From: Mantamonas sphyraenae
Taxonomy: Eukaryota; CRuMs; Mantamonadidae
Assembly: GCA_026936335.1 (NCBI GenBank)
Contig: JAPMXV010000015.1
Coordinates: 124,001-188,000 of the forward strand
Direction: 5' to 3'
Length of the DNA: 64,000 nucleotides
Below, in pieces: positions 42,831-52,220 of the stretch (positions are counted from its first letter, which is position 1; each line of letters starts with the position of its first letter). The translations under genes were made by a program, and so were the position numbers. Below the pieces are notes generated by a model. That model was given only the letters and a program-made list of their open reading frames with translations. It ran no database searches and was not told the DNA's origin.

Positions 42831-44004
42831 GTGTGACGGCCGCGACGACGAAACCAAAGAAAACCCAATCAAAACAAACATGGTGTGTTGATGAGAGAGA
42901 AGGAGAGGGAGAGAGAGTGTGTGGGTGTGGGTGTATGGATAGACAGGGAGTTGGCGAAGGGTGCGATGTGTGGATGGATGGAGGTTGAGCGAATGTTTGT
43001 TGCGGAAACTGACAGGGAGTTGGCGGTGGGGTACAGCCCGGAAAGCGTGACAACAAGAAGACCCCGATGAGCCGTTCGGTGAAGGCCGGACTTACGGTGA
43101 GTGTTTAGCGTGTGTGCGGGGAGGTTGGAAAGGGCAGGAGGGGAGGAGAAGGGAGCGGACGGGTTTTTTGGCGCGCAGAATGAGTTTTGGCGCGAGGAAG
43201 GAAAAGAGGGTGGTGTGTGTTGAAGGGAGGGAGTGATTGGAGAATTGGGAGTAGGGAGGTGTGGGTGGCGGGAAATGACGTGGGATGGGGCAGGGTGGAG
43301 GGTTGGAGAGGAGGTGTGTGTTGGGAGAGAGGGGAGAGAGGAGTGCGGGGCGTGTGGAAAAGGGCGCGAAAGTTGACGTGGAGAGAGAATTTGAGCGGGA
43401 GTTTTTGCGGGTTTTGTTTTTTTTTGGGGATGGGGATGAGGAGGGGAGGACTGACACGTGGAGGGTGTGTGTGTGTGTGTGATGTGTGGATAGTTCCCTG
43501 TGGGACGTATCCACCGTTACCTGAAGAACAGCACGGCGAACCGTGGACGTGTGGGAGCAGCAGCAGCGGTGTACGCAGCAGCGATCCTGGAGTACCTGAC
43601 GGCTGAGGTGTTGGAGCTGGCGGGCAACGCATCGAAGGATCTGCGTGTGAAGCGTATCACACCGCGTCACTTGCAGCTTGCCATCCGTGGTGATGAGGAG
43701 CTGGACACGCTGATCAAGGCGACGCTGAGCGGTGGTGGTGTGATCCCGCACATCCACAAGTCTCTGCTGAACAAGAGCATGGGCAAGAAGGACAAGGAGG
43801 GTGGAATGCTGATGTGAAGAGGATGCGAAGGAGTTGTGGAGGAGGAAGGAAAGGAGAAGGGAGACGGGTGGTGTTGTGTGTGCGTGTATGTGTGTGTGAT
43901 GGATACGGACTGTGTCGGTGGTCGAGCTGGCCCATTGTATGGGTTGCCAGTGGAGGGCATCGAGGGAGTGGGATCCCCACACATGGTGTGCACCGAGAAC
44001 AAAA
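42831..44004. repeat. Segmental duplication, copy 2 (H2A.Z gene with flanks)
   Basis: Direct-orientation partner of 37314-38489. It starts 9 bases after the DCAF7 stop and ends 36 bases before the ZC3HC1-like start. Coding differences from copy 1 are CGC to CGT (Arg in exon 2) and GCG to GCA (Ala in exon 3), both synonymous; introns differ at a handful of bases and at T, GT and GA run lengths. Confidence 0.95.
42880..43817 (+). CDS. H2AZ: Histone H2A.Z, copy 2
   Basis: Second H2A.Z gene, encoding the same protein as copy 1 over every residue. By analogy exon 1 is the ATG at 42880-42882, exon 2 is 43037-43096 and exon 3 is 43494-43817, with introns 42883-43036 and 43097-43493. The CGC/CGT difference inside exon 2 is synonymous only in the frame that reads PGKRDNKK, which supports that exon as coding. 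The whole transcription unit, including about 50 bp before the ATG and ~190 bp after the stop, is duplicated, so both copies are probably expressed from equivalent promoters. Confidence 0.9.
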
Positions 44005-44040
44005 ACCGCCTTGCGCCATTCCGTGCACTGGAATCGAAAG

Positions 44041-45459
44041 ATGAGCAGTACGTTGTCCTCGTCGTCGTACCAGGAAAATGCAAAGCGGATGGAGTCGTTC
44101 CGTGCTGCGTATTGGTCTCTGAAACCACGGAGGCTGAGTGTGGCTGTGGTTGCGCGACACGGGTGGAGCAACACGGGAGTGAACACGCTCACGTGTGGCA
44201 AGTGTGCGGCACGGCTTGTATATAGTGAGGAAGCCGACAAGAGCGAGGAGGAAGTGGTGGATGCGTTTGAGGAGCAGTTGCAACTGGCGCACCGTGAGCA
44301 TTGTCCGTTCCGTGGCGGAGCAGCGCCCGAGTTTTTCACGCAGTTGCCTATGCTGGAGGGCAAGCAGCTACGCGCACACCTGAACGCATCTGTGCAGTCG
44401 CTGGTGGACGTGGCGTCGTGTGTGCTGCACGTGCCACAGCTGGCGGAAAGTGCGGCAACCCGCGCTGTGTTGGATGCGGTGGCCCAGGCGCTTCCAGAAG
44501 TCGAATGGAAGAACGAGGTGTTTGCGCAAGTGGAAGACAAACTGCAGCGGCGCGACCTGCTTGCGTTGGTGCTGTGTGGATGGCGCTGTGACGTGCTGGA
44601 GGGGGCCGACGAGGAGGTGGAGGCATTTGAGGCGACACACACGCTTGCGTGTTCGCTCTGTGCACGGAGAGTGGGACTGTGGAGTGTGGAAACACAAACA
44701 GTGGCGTTGAAGGATGTGGACACGGTGGGAAGCAAGCGCAAGGCCAAAGCCGGAGCAAAGTCGCAGCCGGCGTTCAAGAAGCGTGTGCTGGACGTGCAGA
44801 TTGCAGCCAGCAAGGTTGCGCTTGAGCAAGCCTCGAGTAGCGTCCACATAGGGCTGGCAGCGTCGTCGGTGCGCTTCCAGGTGGACCTGATCGAAGACCA
44901 CCGGTGGTATTGTGCGTACAGGGACACCCGAGGCTGGGAGCGGTTCCTGAGGCAGTTGGGCAGGCAGCAGCAGTCGCCCAACAAGAGCACGGTCGGGAGT
45001 GTGGGCAATGGTGGCAGTAAGACGCCGTCAAGCACGCAAAAGCGCATGGCAGGCGAGTTTTTGGCCCGTTTCCACGCGGTTGTGCGCGATTCGGTGATGG
45101 ACACGGAGAGCGTGCACGCGGCTAGAAACAGTGGTCGCAATGGGCAGCAGCAGGGGCAGTCTACACAAGAGGAAGAGGAGGAGGACGAGAAGGGAGCAGG
45201 AGATGGGGTCGAGGTTGAGGTTGAGGTGGAGGTGGAGACACCGAGCAGCAGCAGCAGCACTGCAATCAAGAAGCAGGCAGGCGCAGCCAAGCTGGGCTCG
45301 TCAGCAACCCCAATGACATCGACGGAGGGAGTGAGCAAAGATTCGGGCAAGCAGGTGAGCAACGAGGTGAGCAAGGACGAAGGCAAGGAGCAGGAAAAGG
45401 CAAAGCCGCGGAGGATCTCGCTGAAGCGATTCCGCAGCACCAGCAGTGGCACAGGATGA
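44041..45459 (+). CDS. ZC3HC1: C3HC zinc-finger protein, NIPA/ZC3HC1 (Rsm1)-like
   Basis: Relative of mammalian ZC3HC1/NIPA and yeast Rsm1/Pml39, nuclear-envelope-linked proteins at the nuclear basket. Intronless, 472 aa. The BIR-like C3HC zinc finger is at residues ~20-95: SFRAAYWSLKPRRLSVAVVA, ARHGWSN, LTCGKCAARLVY and HREHCPF supply the Cys/His pattern. The Rsm1-type C-terminal part is around 200-250 (ALVLCGWRC, then LACSLCARRVGLW). The rest is a Ser/Gln/Glu-rich tail with a basic KPRRISLKRFRS end. The start at 44041 is the ATG just outside the duplicated segment; the open frame extends upstream into the duplication, which I regard as shadow. Whether it acts in cell-cycle ubiquitination or mRNA export cannot be told. 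Confidence 0.82.
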   Translation: MSSTLSSSSYQENAKRMESFRAAYWSLKPRRLSVAVVARHGWSNTGVNTLTCGKCAARLVYSEEADKSEEEVVDAFEEQLQLAHREHCPFRGGAAPEFFTQLPMLEGKQLRAHLNASVQSLVDVASCVLHVPQLAESAATRAVLDAVAQALPEVEWKNEVFAQVEDKLQRRDLLALVLCGWRCDVLEGADEEVEAFEATHTLACSLCARRVGLWSVETQTVALKDVDTVGSKRKAKAGAKSQPAFKKRVLDVQIAASKVALEQASSSVHIGLAASSVRFQVDLIEDHRWYCAYRDTRGWERFLRQLGRQQQSPNKSTVGSVGNGGSKTPSSTQKRMAGEFLARFHAVVRDSVMDTESVHAARNSGRNGQQQGQSTQEEEEEDEKGAGDGVEVEVEVEVETPSSSSSTAIKKQAGAAKLGSSATPMTSTEGVSKDSGKQVSNEVSKDEGKEQEKAKPRRISLKRFRSTSSGTG

Positions 45460-45552
45460 TGCAAACGGTGTTGGAATGGATTGTCGTTGGCATGGTGTGT
45501 GCGCATGTGCACACGGAGAACCAAAAAAAACAAACAACACTCGCCCCTCGCC

Positions 45553-46361
45553 ATGCAGAAAGCATTTGCGATTGTGATTCTGGCAATGTTGGCATGCGCC
45601 ATTGCCGTGGAAGGTACGCTGACAATGCATGTGGGGGAGAGGCTGGACTCGAAATGCGGCCGTGCGGGGCGGGGGTGTTTTGGGAGGGAAAAAATCCGAC
45701 TTTTTCGCGGCCGGGCTGGATTCGGAATGAGGCGACGTGCGCGTGCAGGAGGGGGGACTGACACACGGAATGGGGCGCATTACACGCGGGAACACACATT
45801 GGTACAGAAATCCCGGCGGTGCAAAGCAGCCAGTTGACGGTGGAGTCGTCTGTGGCCTCGGAAACGCCTGCGGAGAAAAGCAGCGTGGATGTGGCGGAGA
45901 CGTCGGCGGCCAAGGAGACCTCGGAAGAGACGGCGTCGGTCGAGGCCGATGCTGGCGAAGAGGAGGAGCACGCAGAGGAGGCAAAGGACGCAGAGGAGTC
46001 GAACGAGAGCGATGCTGAGGAGCAGGAGGGCGAGCTGGAGGCTCATGTTTGGGATGCGGAGGAAGATGTCGAGGCGGACTCTGGCGACGAGGATGTGGAG
46101 GAGGTGGACGCAGGCAACAACACGGACGAGGACGAGATGGACAAGATGGAGGCAGCCGCGGACGATGATGAGGCCGCTGTGGCTTCGTCGGACGAGTCGG
46201 AGGAAGAGGAGGGAGAAGAGGAAGAGGAGGCAGACTCGGCCTCGGATGAGGACGAGCAACAGGAGCAGGAGTTGCAGTCGGATGCGTCGGATGCGTCGGA
46301 TGACGAGGCCGACGACGATGAGGAGGCCTCCTCGGACGACGAGGACGAAGAGGACGAGTGA
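45553..46361 (+). CDS. Small secreted, highly acidic protein
   Basis: Two exons: 45553-45613 encodes a textbook signal peptide (MQKAFAIVILAMLACAIAVE), the 194-nt intron is 45614-45807 (gtacgc...tacag) and exon 2 is 45808-46361; 204 aa. The mature protein is composed almost wholly of Glu, Asp, Ser and Ala, rising to uninterrupted acidic clusters at the C-terminus (EEEEGEEEEEADSASDEDE). No cysteine, no globular signature, no transmembrane segment after the signal. There is no ER-retention tail. Such sequences occur in Ca2+-binding or mineral-associated matrix proteins and in acidic chaperone tails; I cannot choose. Neighbouring genes give no clue. Confidence 0.72.
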
Positions 46362-46590
46362 GATCCTTTTTTCTCTCGCGGCAGCGTGATGCCCACGTGA
46401 GTGGTGAGCAAACGCTGGAGAATGCACTGCAAATAGTCTCTTTCCTTGGTTGGGAGTTGTTGTTTTTGGATGCGAGCCGCCGCAGCGAGGACTGTCTTGT
46501 CATTTCGGCAAATTCGCCGGAGGATGTCTCGAGTGGGGCTGCCTGCGCCGGACGATGCAACGCAAAACCTCCTCTCCCCCGCAACGAACG

Positions 46591-48755
46591 ATGGACATCG
46601 AGCAGCACTCACAGGCAGCTTCTTCTCAGGCCACTGGGCAACCTGCGTCGTCGTCGTCCACGACGGGGATGCCGGCAGCAACAGAGGCGGCAGCAGCCCC
46701 GGCAGCAGCAGCGCCGGCGGCAACGATGGAGGTGGAAACGGCGCCTGTGGCGGGCACAGGGGCAGTTGGGGCGTCTACCACGGGCGCGGCACAGAGCAAC
46801 AGTGAGCCAGGCGCGTCGGTCGCACAGGCGCACGCAAGCTCAGGCATGGGAGGAGGCCAGGGAGGCGGCGGCGAAAGCGCGGGCGCGCAGTCGCAGGCCG
46901 CAGTTTCCGGCCACGACACGGGGGTACAGAGCAGCGGGATGGATGTGGAGACGTATGGAACGAGCACAGGAAGCACAGGCGAACAGGGCGCACCCAGCGC
47001 AAATGCAGGCGAAGCGTCAGCAAGCACACAGGGCGCGGGAGAGGCGTCCACGTCTGCCGGGAGCGCGGGAGTTTGGCCGGCCGCTCCGGTTTCCTCCTCC
47101 ATGCAGGTGGACGGCAGTGATGCCGGCAGCAGCCACGCTCAGGGCAGTGCTGCAGGCCAGCAGCCGCCCAGTCAGCCGACACATGCGGTCACCAAGCAAG
47201 GTAAGGGAAAGGCTTTTCCACATGCAATTCAATTGGCGCGTCGCTCACCGCCAACGACACACCTCACAGAGCCCGAGGCGGACCAGGCTGGGCATGCGCA
47301 GGTGCAAGCCACGTCGGGGATGGACGTGGAGGACACTCAGGGAGCACAGGGCGCTCAGGTCTCGTCTGGCGCAGTCCCTGTGCAGGCGGGACAAACAACG
47401 ACGACGACGACCACGACGACGACGACATCGGCACCCGCGCAGCAGGCCACACAGGCCGCCGTTCCCATCCAGGGAAACACAGCAGGCGCAGGAGCGCCCG
47501 CAGCCTTGGGAGGAGTGCCCTACGGCTCCAACCTGGGTGCCCCGCAGAGTAGGTTGGACCCCAAAAGAGAACCTGTCAAAACGCGCGCCAAAAATGGGCG
47601 GCCTGGCAAAAGCGCGCCAAAAACTGAGCGGCAAGCACACACAGACGTGGCTGACACACACGCACACACGCGCACCACACACGCACACGCACGCACGCAC
47701 ACACACACACACACGCAGCGTCGCGAGGAGAGATTCTGCTAACGCCTGCGCAGGCCAAGGAGAAAAAGGTGGGCAAGGGGTACGTGCTGGAACCTGTGGG
47801 TGTGCAGCCTGCTGTGAAGCCCGACCCTGTGAACAACCCGGAGGAGTTTGGTCTGGGCAAGCGCAAGCGCAAGGAGAAGAACTACGCGCAGATGGCCAAG
47901 CCGCCGACGCCCAAGGTGGTGCCTCCGCCACGACGCAAATCCAGCGCCAAGAAGAGCGGCTCGCGTGCACAAGCAGGTGCAGGAGGCTGGCCGCAGTACG
48001 GCGGCGGTGACGTGCCTGCGTACCTGGGCGGACAGAACATGCTTCTGGACAGCGAAGAGTCGCGCAAACGCAAGGCGATGGACGATGCAGACCAAATTGC
48101 CAACATCCTCGACAGCGGCGACTTTGACGTCAGCGGCAGTTACGGCGGGTTTGGAGACAGCCTGGGTGGCGCAGGGCTGAGCACAGACATGTCGATGAGC
48201 ACGAGCATGGCAGCAGCACCCACGCAGCCGCCGGCCAAGAAACAGCGCAGCGCAAGCACAAAGCTGACGCCCGAGCTGACGGCCAAGGCAGCGATGGTGA
48301 CGGACAAGCTGATCCAGTCGCCGATGGCCACGGGACTCACGGCGCCAGTGAACCAGCTGTACGACATGTCGCAGATTCCGCACTACTTTGTGGTGATCAA
48401 GAAGCCCATGGATCTCGGCACAATCAGGACGCGCCTGGACGAGGGCTACTTTGACACGGTGGAAAAGTGGGCCACCGATGTGCGACTGGTGTTTGAAAAC
48501 TGCCGCACCTTTAACGAAGACAACTCGCCGCTGTGGGTCAACGCAACCACGCTGCTGAACGACTTCAACGCAACCGTGACGGCCGAATTTCCCAAGCCCG
48601 GTTCCGGAGGCAGCAGCTCCAAGCGCAGCAAGCGCACAGGCTCCAAGGACAAGTCCAAGAAGGAGCGCAAGCCGCGCAAGAAGAAGAACACAGACGACAG
48701 CATGTCGGTGGACGGTTCGTCGAGCGGCAACAACAACAACAACAACAACAGCAAT

Positions 48756-48786
<31 letters not shown>

Positions 48787-51047
48787 GCAACAACAACAAC
48801 GGCGGAGGAGGTGTGGACGTGTCTATGGTGCAGCAGCTGCAAAACAGCATCATGCAGCTCCAGCAACAGGTTATCCAACTGTCGCAGGAGAAGAGCACCA
48901 TGCAGCAGCAGATCCTGCAGATGCAGCACGCGGCTGTGGTACAGCACCAACAGGCGGCGCAGCAACAGCAAGGCGGAGCACAGGGAGGGTATGGCATGGC
49001 ACCGTACAACATGTACGGCATGCCTCCAGGCATGCCTATGGCGGGCATGGGCATGCAGCAGGGTGCAGGTATGCAGCAGCAGGGCATGGGTGGAGTTGAT
49101 GCAGGCGACAACAGCAACGCCTCGACAGGCTCTGCAGGCCGTACCTCAAAGAGCGGACGCAACACAGGCCGTCGCAAGACGACCACGTCGCGCAGCACCG
49201 GCAGCACGGGCGGCGGACGCAAGAAGAACACAACCGCTGCGTCGCGCAAGAAGAACACGACAACACGCAAGCGCGCAGCGCCGCGCTCGCGCACTCCCAA
49301 GGCCAAGGAAATGACGTACGAGGAGAAGCACCAGCTGGGCGCCAATATCAACCGGCTGCCCGGCACGTCGCTGCCTGCGCTGCTGACAATCATCAGCAAG
49401 CGCGTGGGTGTGGACAAGAAGGAGGGCGAGATTGAGATTGACATCGATGCCCTGGACGCAGCCACCCTGCGGGAGATTGAAAAGTACGTCAACTCGGAAT
49501 TGGCAGAAGTGGACAAGTCGCAGATGAACGCCATGATCCAACAGGCAGGCGCAGGCGGAGGGGATGCCATGCAGACGGAGGGTGTGTCAGACGCAGCCAT
49601 GGCAGCGGCGGCAGCGGCCGAGAGCCAGATGGCAGCGGCCGAGGCGGCTGCACACATGGAAACGGAGGACCAGAGCCAGCGCAGCGCAGGCACAGGCAGC
49701 GATGCAAACAAGAACGAGTCGGCCAAGGCAGCGAGCGCAGCAGTGGCAGCGGCAGCGGCAGCGGCAGCCGCCAAGGACGACGACGACGACGACAGCGACT
49801 CGGACAGCTCGTCAGACAGTTCCTCTTCGGACAGCGACACAGGAAAGGTATGATGACGACGACGTTGATGATGTTCCAGAGAGGAGTCCATCACGTGAGG
49901 GGTTCTTGTGTGCAGAGGCAGGCGTACGCAAAGGGCGACCCGTCCTGGCCTCCTCTTCACTCTCACTCTCACTCCAGCTGTCTCGCTCTCTTGCTTGCTT
50001 GCTCTCTCTTGCGCGCACACAGTGTGCGCTATGCCGTGTGTGCATGCATGGAGAGCCAGCAGGGGGGAGGGAAAGACGCGAGGTGCCGCTGTGCGGGAGA
50101 GTGAGGGTGGAGGGTCGTGTGCATGGCGAACGGGGGAAGGGAATGGGAATGACGGGGGGAGGAAGCGGAGGAACGGGCGTGGGGATTGGGCAAAGCTACC
50201 GAGCATGGGGGAAGCAGGTCGAGATGGGTGCGGTGTGGAAGTGGTGGTGGGGTGGTTTCTTCTTAATTTCTGAAAGGCAACAACCACAACCGCCCCGACA
50301 CTCCTCATCTCGTTCATGTTCTCACTTCCTCCGTGCTTGCTGGCTGGTCCATCCCCGCCTCCCCTCCTTTTCCTGCGCCGTCTTTTCCCTGCGCACGCTG
50401 AAATCCGAGGCAGGACGATTCCCCCGCTCACACACCCCCACACCCCCACACCTACCTCTCAATCCCACACAATGCAACAGGCGACCAGCAACGCACCGAC
50501 CATCCTGCCGCGGGACCCGTCGATGGTGTTTGACCAGGAGGTGGAGGTGAAGGAGTCGTGGGCGTTTGCGGCGGAGGAGGAAAAGAGCACGGATACGCCG
50601 GCGGACGACGACAAGCCGAACAAAGATGATCCGGCTTGGTCGACTTACCAGAACAAGAACCTGTTGAACCAGCAGCGTCAGAAGGAACGCGAGGAACAGG
50701 AGCAGAAGATGAAGGAGGAAAAGGCACGCCGCGAGGCGGAACTCGCCGAGAAGGAAGCCAAGCGTCGCCAGGAACTGGCAGAGGCCGAAGAGAAGCGTAA
50801 GGAACAGGAGCGACTGGATGCCGAGCGCAGGGAGCGGGAGATTGAGGAGCGACGCGAGAAGGAAAGGCAGGAACGTGAGCAGCAGGCCGGAGAGATCGAC
50901 CTCAACGAGGAACGCAATCTCATGGCTTCGTTTGAGAGTGGAGGTGGCGTGGGTGACACGGACATGTCCGACTTTGACGGGTTTGGCTCGGGAGGTTTTG
51001 ACGTGGACATGCTGCGCGAGGCAATGGGCAACAATGATGACGAGTGA
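46591..51047 (+). CDS. BET-family bromodomain protein with NET, acidic Ser and BRD4-like C-terminal motif
   Basis: Chromatin reader binding acetylated histones. Proposed exons: 46591-47200, 47270-47548, 47719-49847 and 50481-51047; about 1,194 aa. Residues 1-300 are low-complexity Ala/Gly/Ser/Thr. One bromodomain (~480-590) shows APVNQLYDMSQIPHYFVVIK, KPMDLGTIRTRLDEGYF and FENCRTFNEDNS. Then a poly-Asn tract, Gln-rich sequence, a basic region and a NET domain (~828-890: MTYEEKHQLGANINRLPG, IEIDIDALDAATLREIEKYV). An Asp/Ser run resembles the BET SEED. If exon 3 ends at the GTATGA donor (49848), phase fits the acceptor at 50480. Exon 4 encodes VEVKESWAFAAEEE, a coiled coil and GEIDLNEERNLMASFE, resembling BRD4's BID and P-TEFb-binding C-terminal motif. 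Otherwise the frame stops at 49853 and exon 4 is a separate 191-aa gene (ATG 50472). Confidence 0.8.
48729..48800. repeat. AAC trinucleotide run encoding poly-asparagine
   Basis: A 72-nt run of AAC codons interrupted by AGC and AAT, encoding 24 Asn/Ser residues between the bromodomain and the NET domain of the BET protein. Likely length-variable. Confidence 0.9.
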
Positions 51048-51132
51048 TGGAGTGATGGAAAGGAGGGACACGCACACATGCGCGCATACAATGCTGGATT
51101 AGCAGTACACGAGAACAAACGCAAATGCTACT

Positions 51133-51651
51133 TTATGCCCTCGTTCCTTGATGTGTGTGGTCAGCCGTGTATGTGTGTGGTTCGCCGCGTTCCAGCACAA
51201 CCACCGCAAATGCGTCTCGATCGTGCGCAATGCTTACGTGCACATGCACAATGCCTTCCTGTTGCAGCCGTTGCTGCACCCGACCGTATTGGTAGAGGTA
51301 CGGCTCGCCGTGTGGACCTGTGAGGGTACAGATCTCTGGGTGGCGCACACGCAGACGCCGTATTGCTTTGTACATGCTCTCCTTGACCGCAAAACTGTGT
51401 GCATACCGCACAGACATGCGTCAGTATGCGAAATGGCTCACGACCGCTCATCTGAGCTCGGCCCCTGCGGCAACCTACCGCCCGGCAAGGTACTCTTCGC
51501 CCCGACGACCGTGTCTGGCTGCCAGTTCGTCGTATCGTTCGATCTCCTGTGGATGAAACACACGTGAGAGGAAGCGTGTGCCGTAGCGGTGCACCAGACC
51601 CGCCACCCTTTTCACCTGCACCACGTCTGACCCCAAACCTGCGATGCCCAT
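51133..51651 (-). CDS. Holo-[acyl-carrier-protein] synthase (AcpS-type phosphopantetheinyl transferase)
   Basis: Transfers 4'-phosphopantetheine from CoA to acyl or peptidyl carrier proteins, needed for fatty-acid synthase or mitochondrial ACP. Two exons, 51651-51479 and 51394-51133, with an 83-nt intron (gtaggt...cacag); 144 aa, near the ~120-140 aa of AcpS. Signatures: GLGSDVVQVKRV (Mg2+-binding Asp), RVFHPQEIERYDEL, the splice junction EEYLAGRFAVKESMYKA (catalytic Lys-Glu) and the beta strands HVHVSIAHDRDAFAVVVLE. This is the short bacterial/mitochondrial form, not the Sfp/AASDHPPT type. The start is the in-frame ATG at 51651; an upstream targeting exon within the following gap cannot be excluded. 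Confidence 0.9.
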
Positions 51652-52220
51652 CCCATTGTTGGTTCCATCGGCGCCTGCCCAAACATACACCTTTCACTTG
51701 GCGCATCTCTTTCTCTGCTGGTGTGCAATCATCTCCACAGGCATGTTTCACGTCGTTTCACAAGCACCCGGCCCCAGGGGCCTGCAGCAGCTGCCACCGG
51801 GCGCTCCGCCGGCCCTGCATCCACTCATGGCGCCCCTGCTGCTCGGTATCGAGGTGAACCCCCGTGCACACGAACAAAAACATGACAGTGACCACGTTGA
51901 GCTGCCAGCCGTACGCGTGCTGACGCCGTCTGCCAGGATGGTGCACATTTCAAGCAAACTCGCCTTGTTCCTGACAGTGCACGCTTGGACGCACACTTCC
52001 TTCTGTATGACCCCATGGCCCCAAAACGGCACGACTACACACTCGGTGCATGTTGTTTTCATTCCTTCGCCCCTTGCAGGCATACGCACCTCCATGTACA
52101 CTCGTCCCTTGACCAGCGGCTGCGTCGACGTGCTGCTTGCCGTGTATGCGCACAAAGAAGCACACACGCAAGAGCTGTCTGCTGTGGCAGGCATTGTACG
52201 CATCGGTCTGCGCCCACGGC
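51652..52220. other. Gap between AcpS and PI3K genes
   Basis: These 569 bases lie between the AcpS start and the PI3K stop, both on the minus strand. Open frames of about 150 codons cross it, but they have Cys/Ser/Thr-rich composition, no recognisable motif and no supported splice connection. I see no tRNA or repeat. It most likely holds the PI3K 3' UTR and the AcpS promoter, and possibly an unrecognised 5' targeting exon of AcpS. Confidence 0.45.

Noticed and set aside
43092-45764. 890-codon open frame on the minus strand across H2A.Z copy 2 and the ZC3HC1-like gene
   Set aside because: Composition is Ser/Thr/Pro/His low complexity, antisense to two well-supported genes, and partly repeated only because the segment is duplicated.
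49854-50471. Independent genes in the 600-bp stretch after the NET domain
   Set aside because: Open frames there are Ser/Arg/Gly-rich, differ between frames and have no motif; the stretch fits an intron between the acidic run and the C-terminal BET exon.
51748-52203. 152-codon minus-strand frame between AcpS and PI3K
   Set aside because: Cys/Ser/Thr-rich without a motif, signal peptide or phase-matched splice to AcpS; kept only as a possible unrecognised upstream exon.
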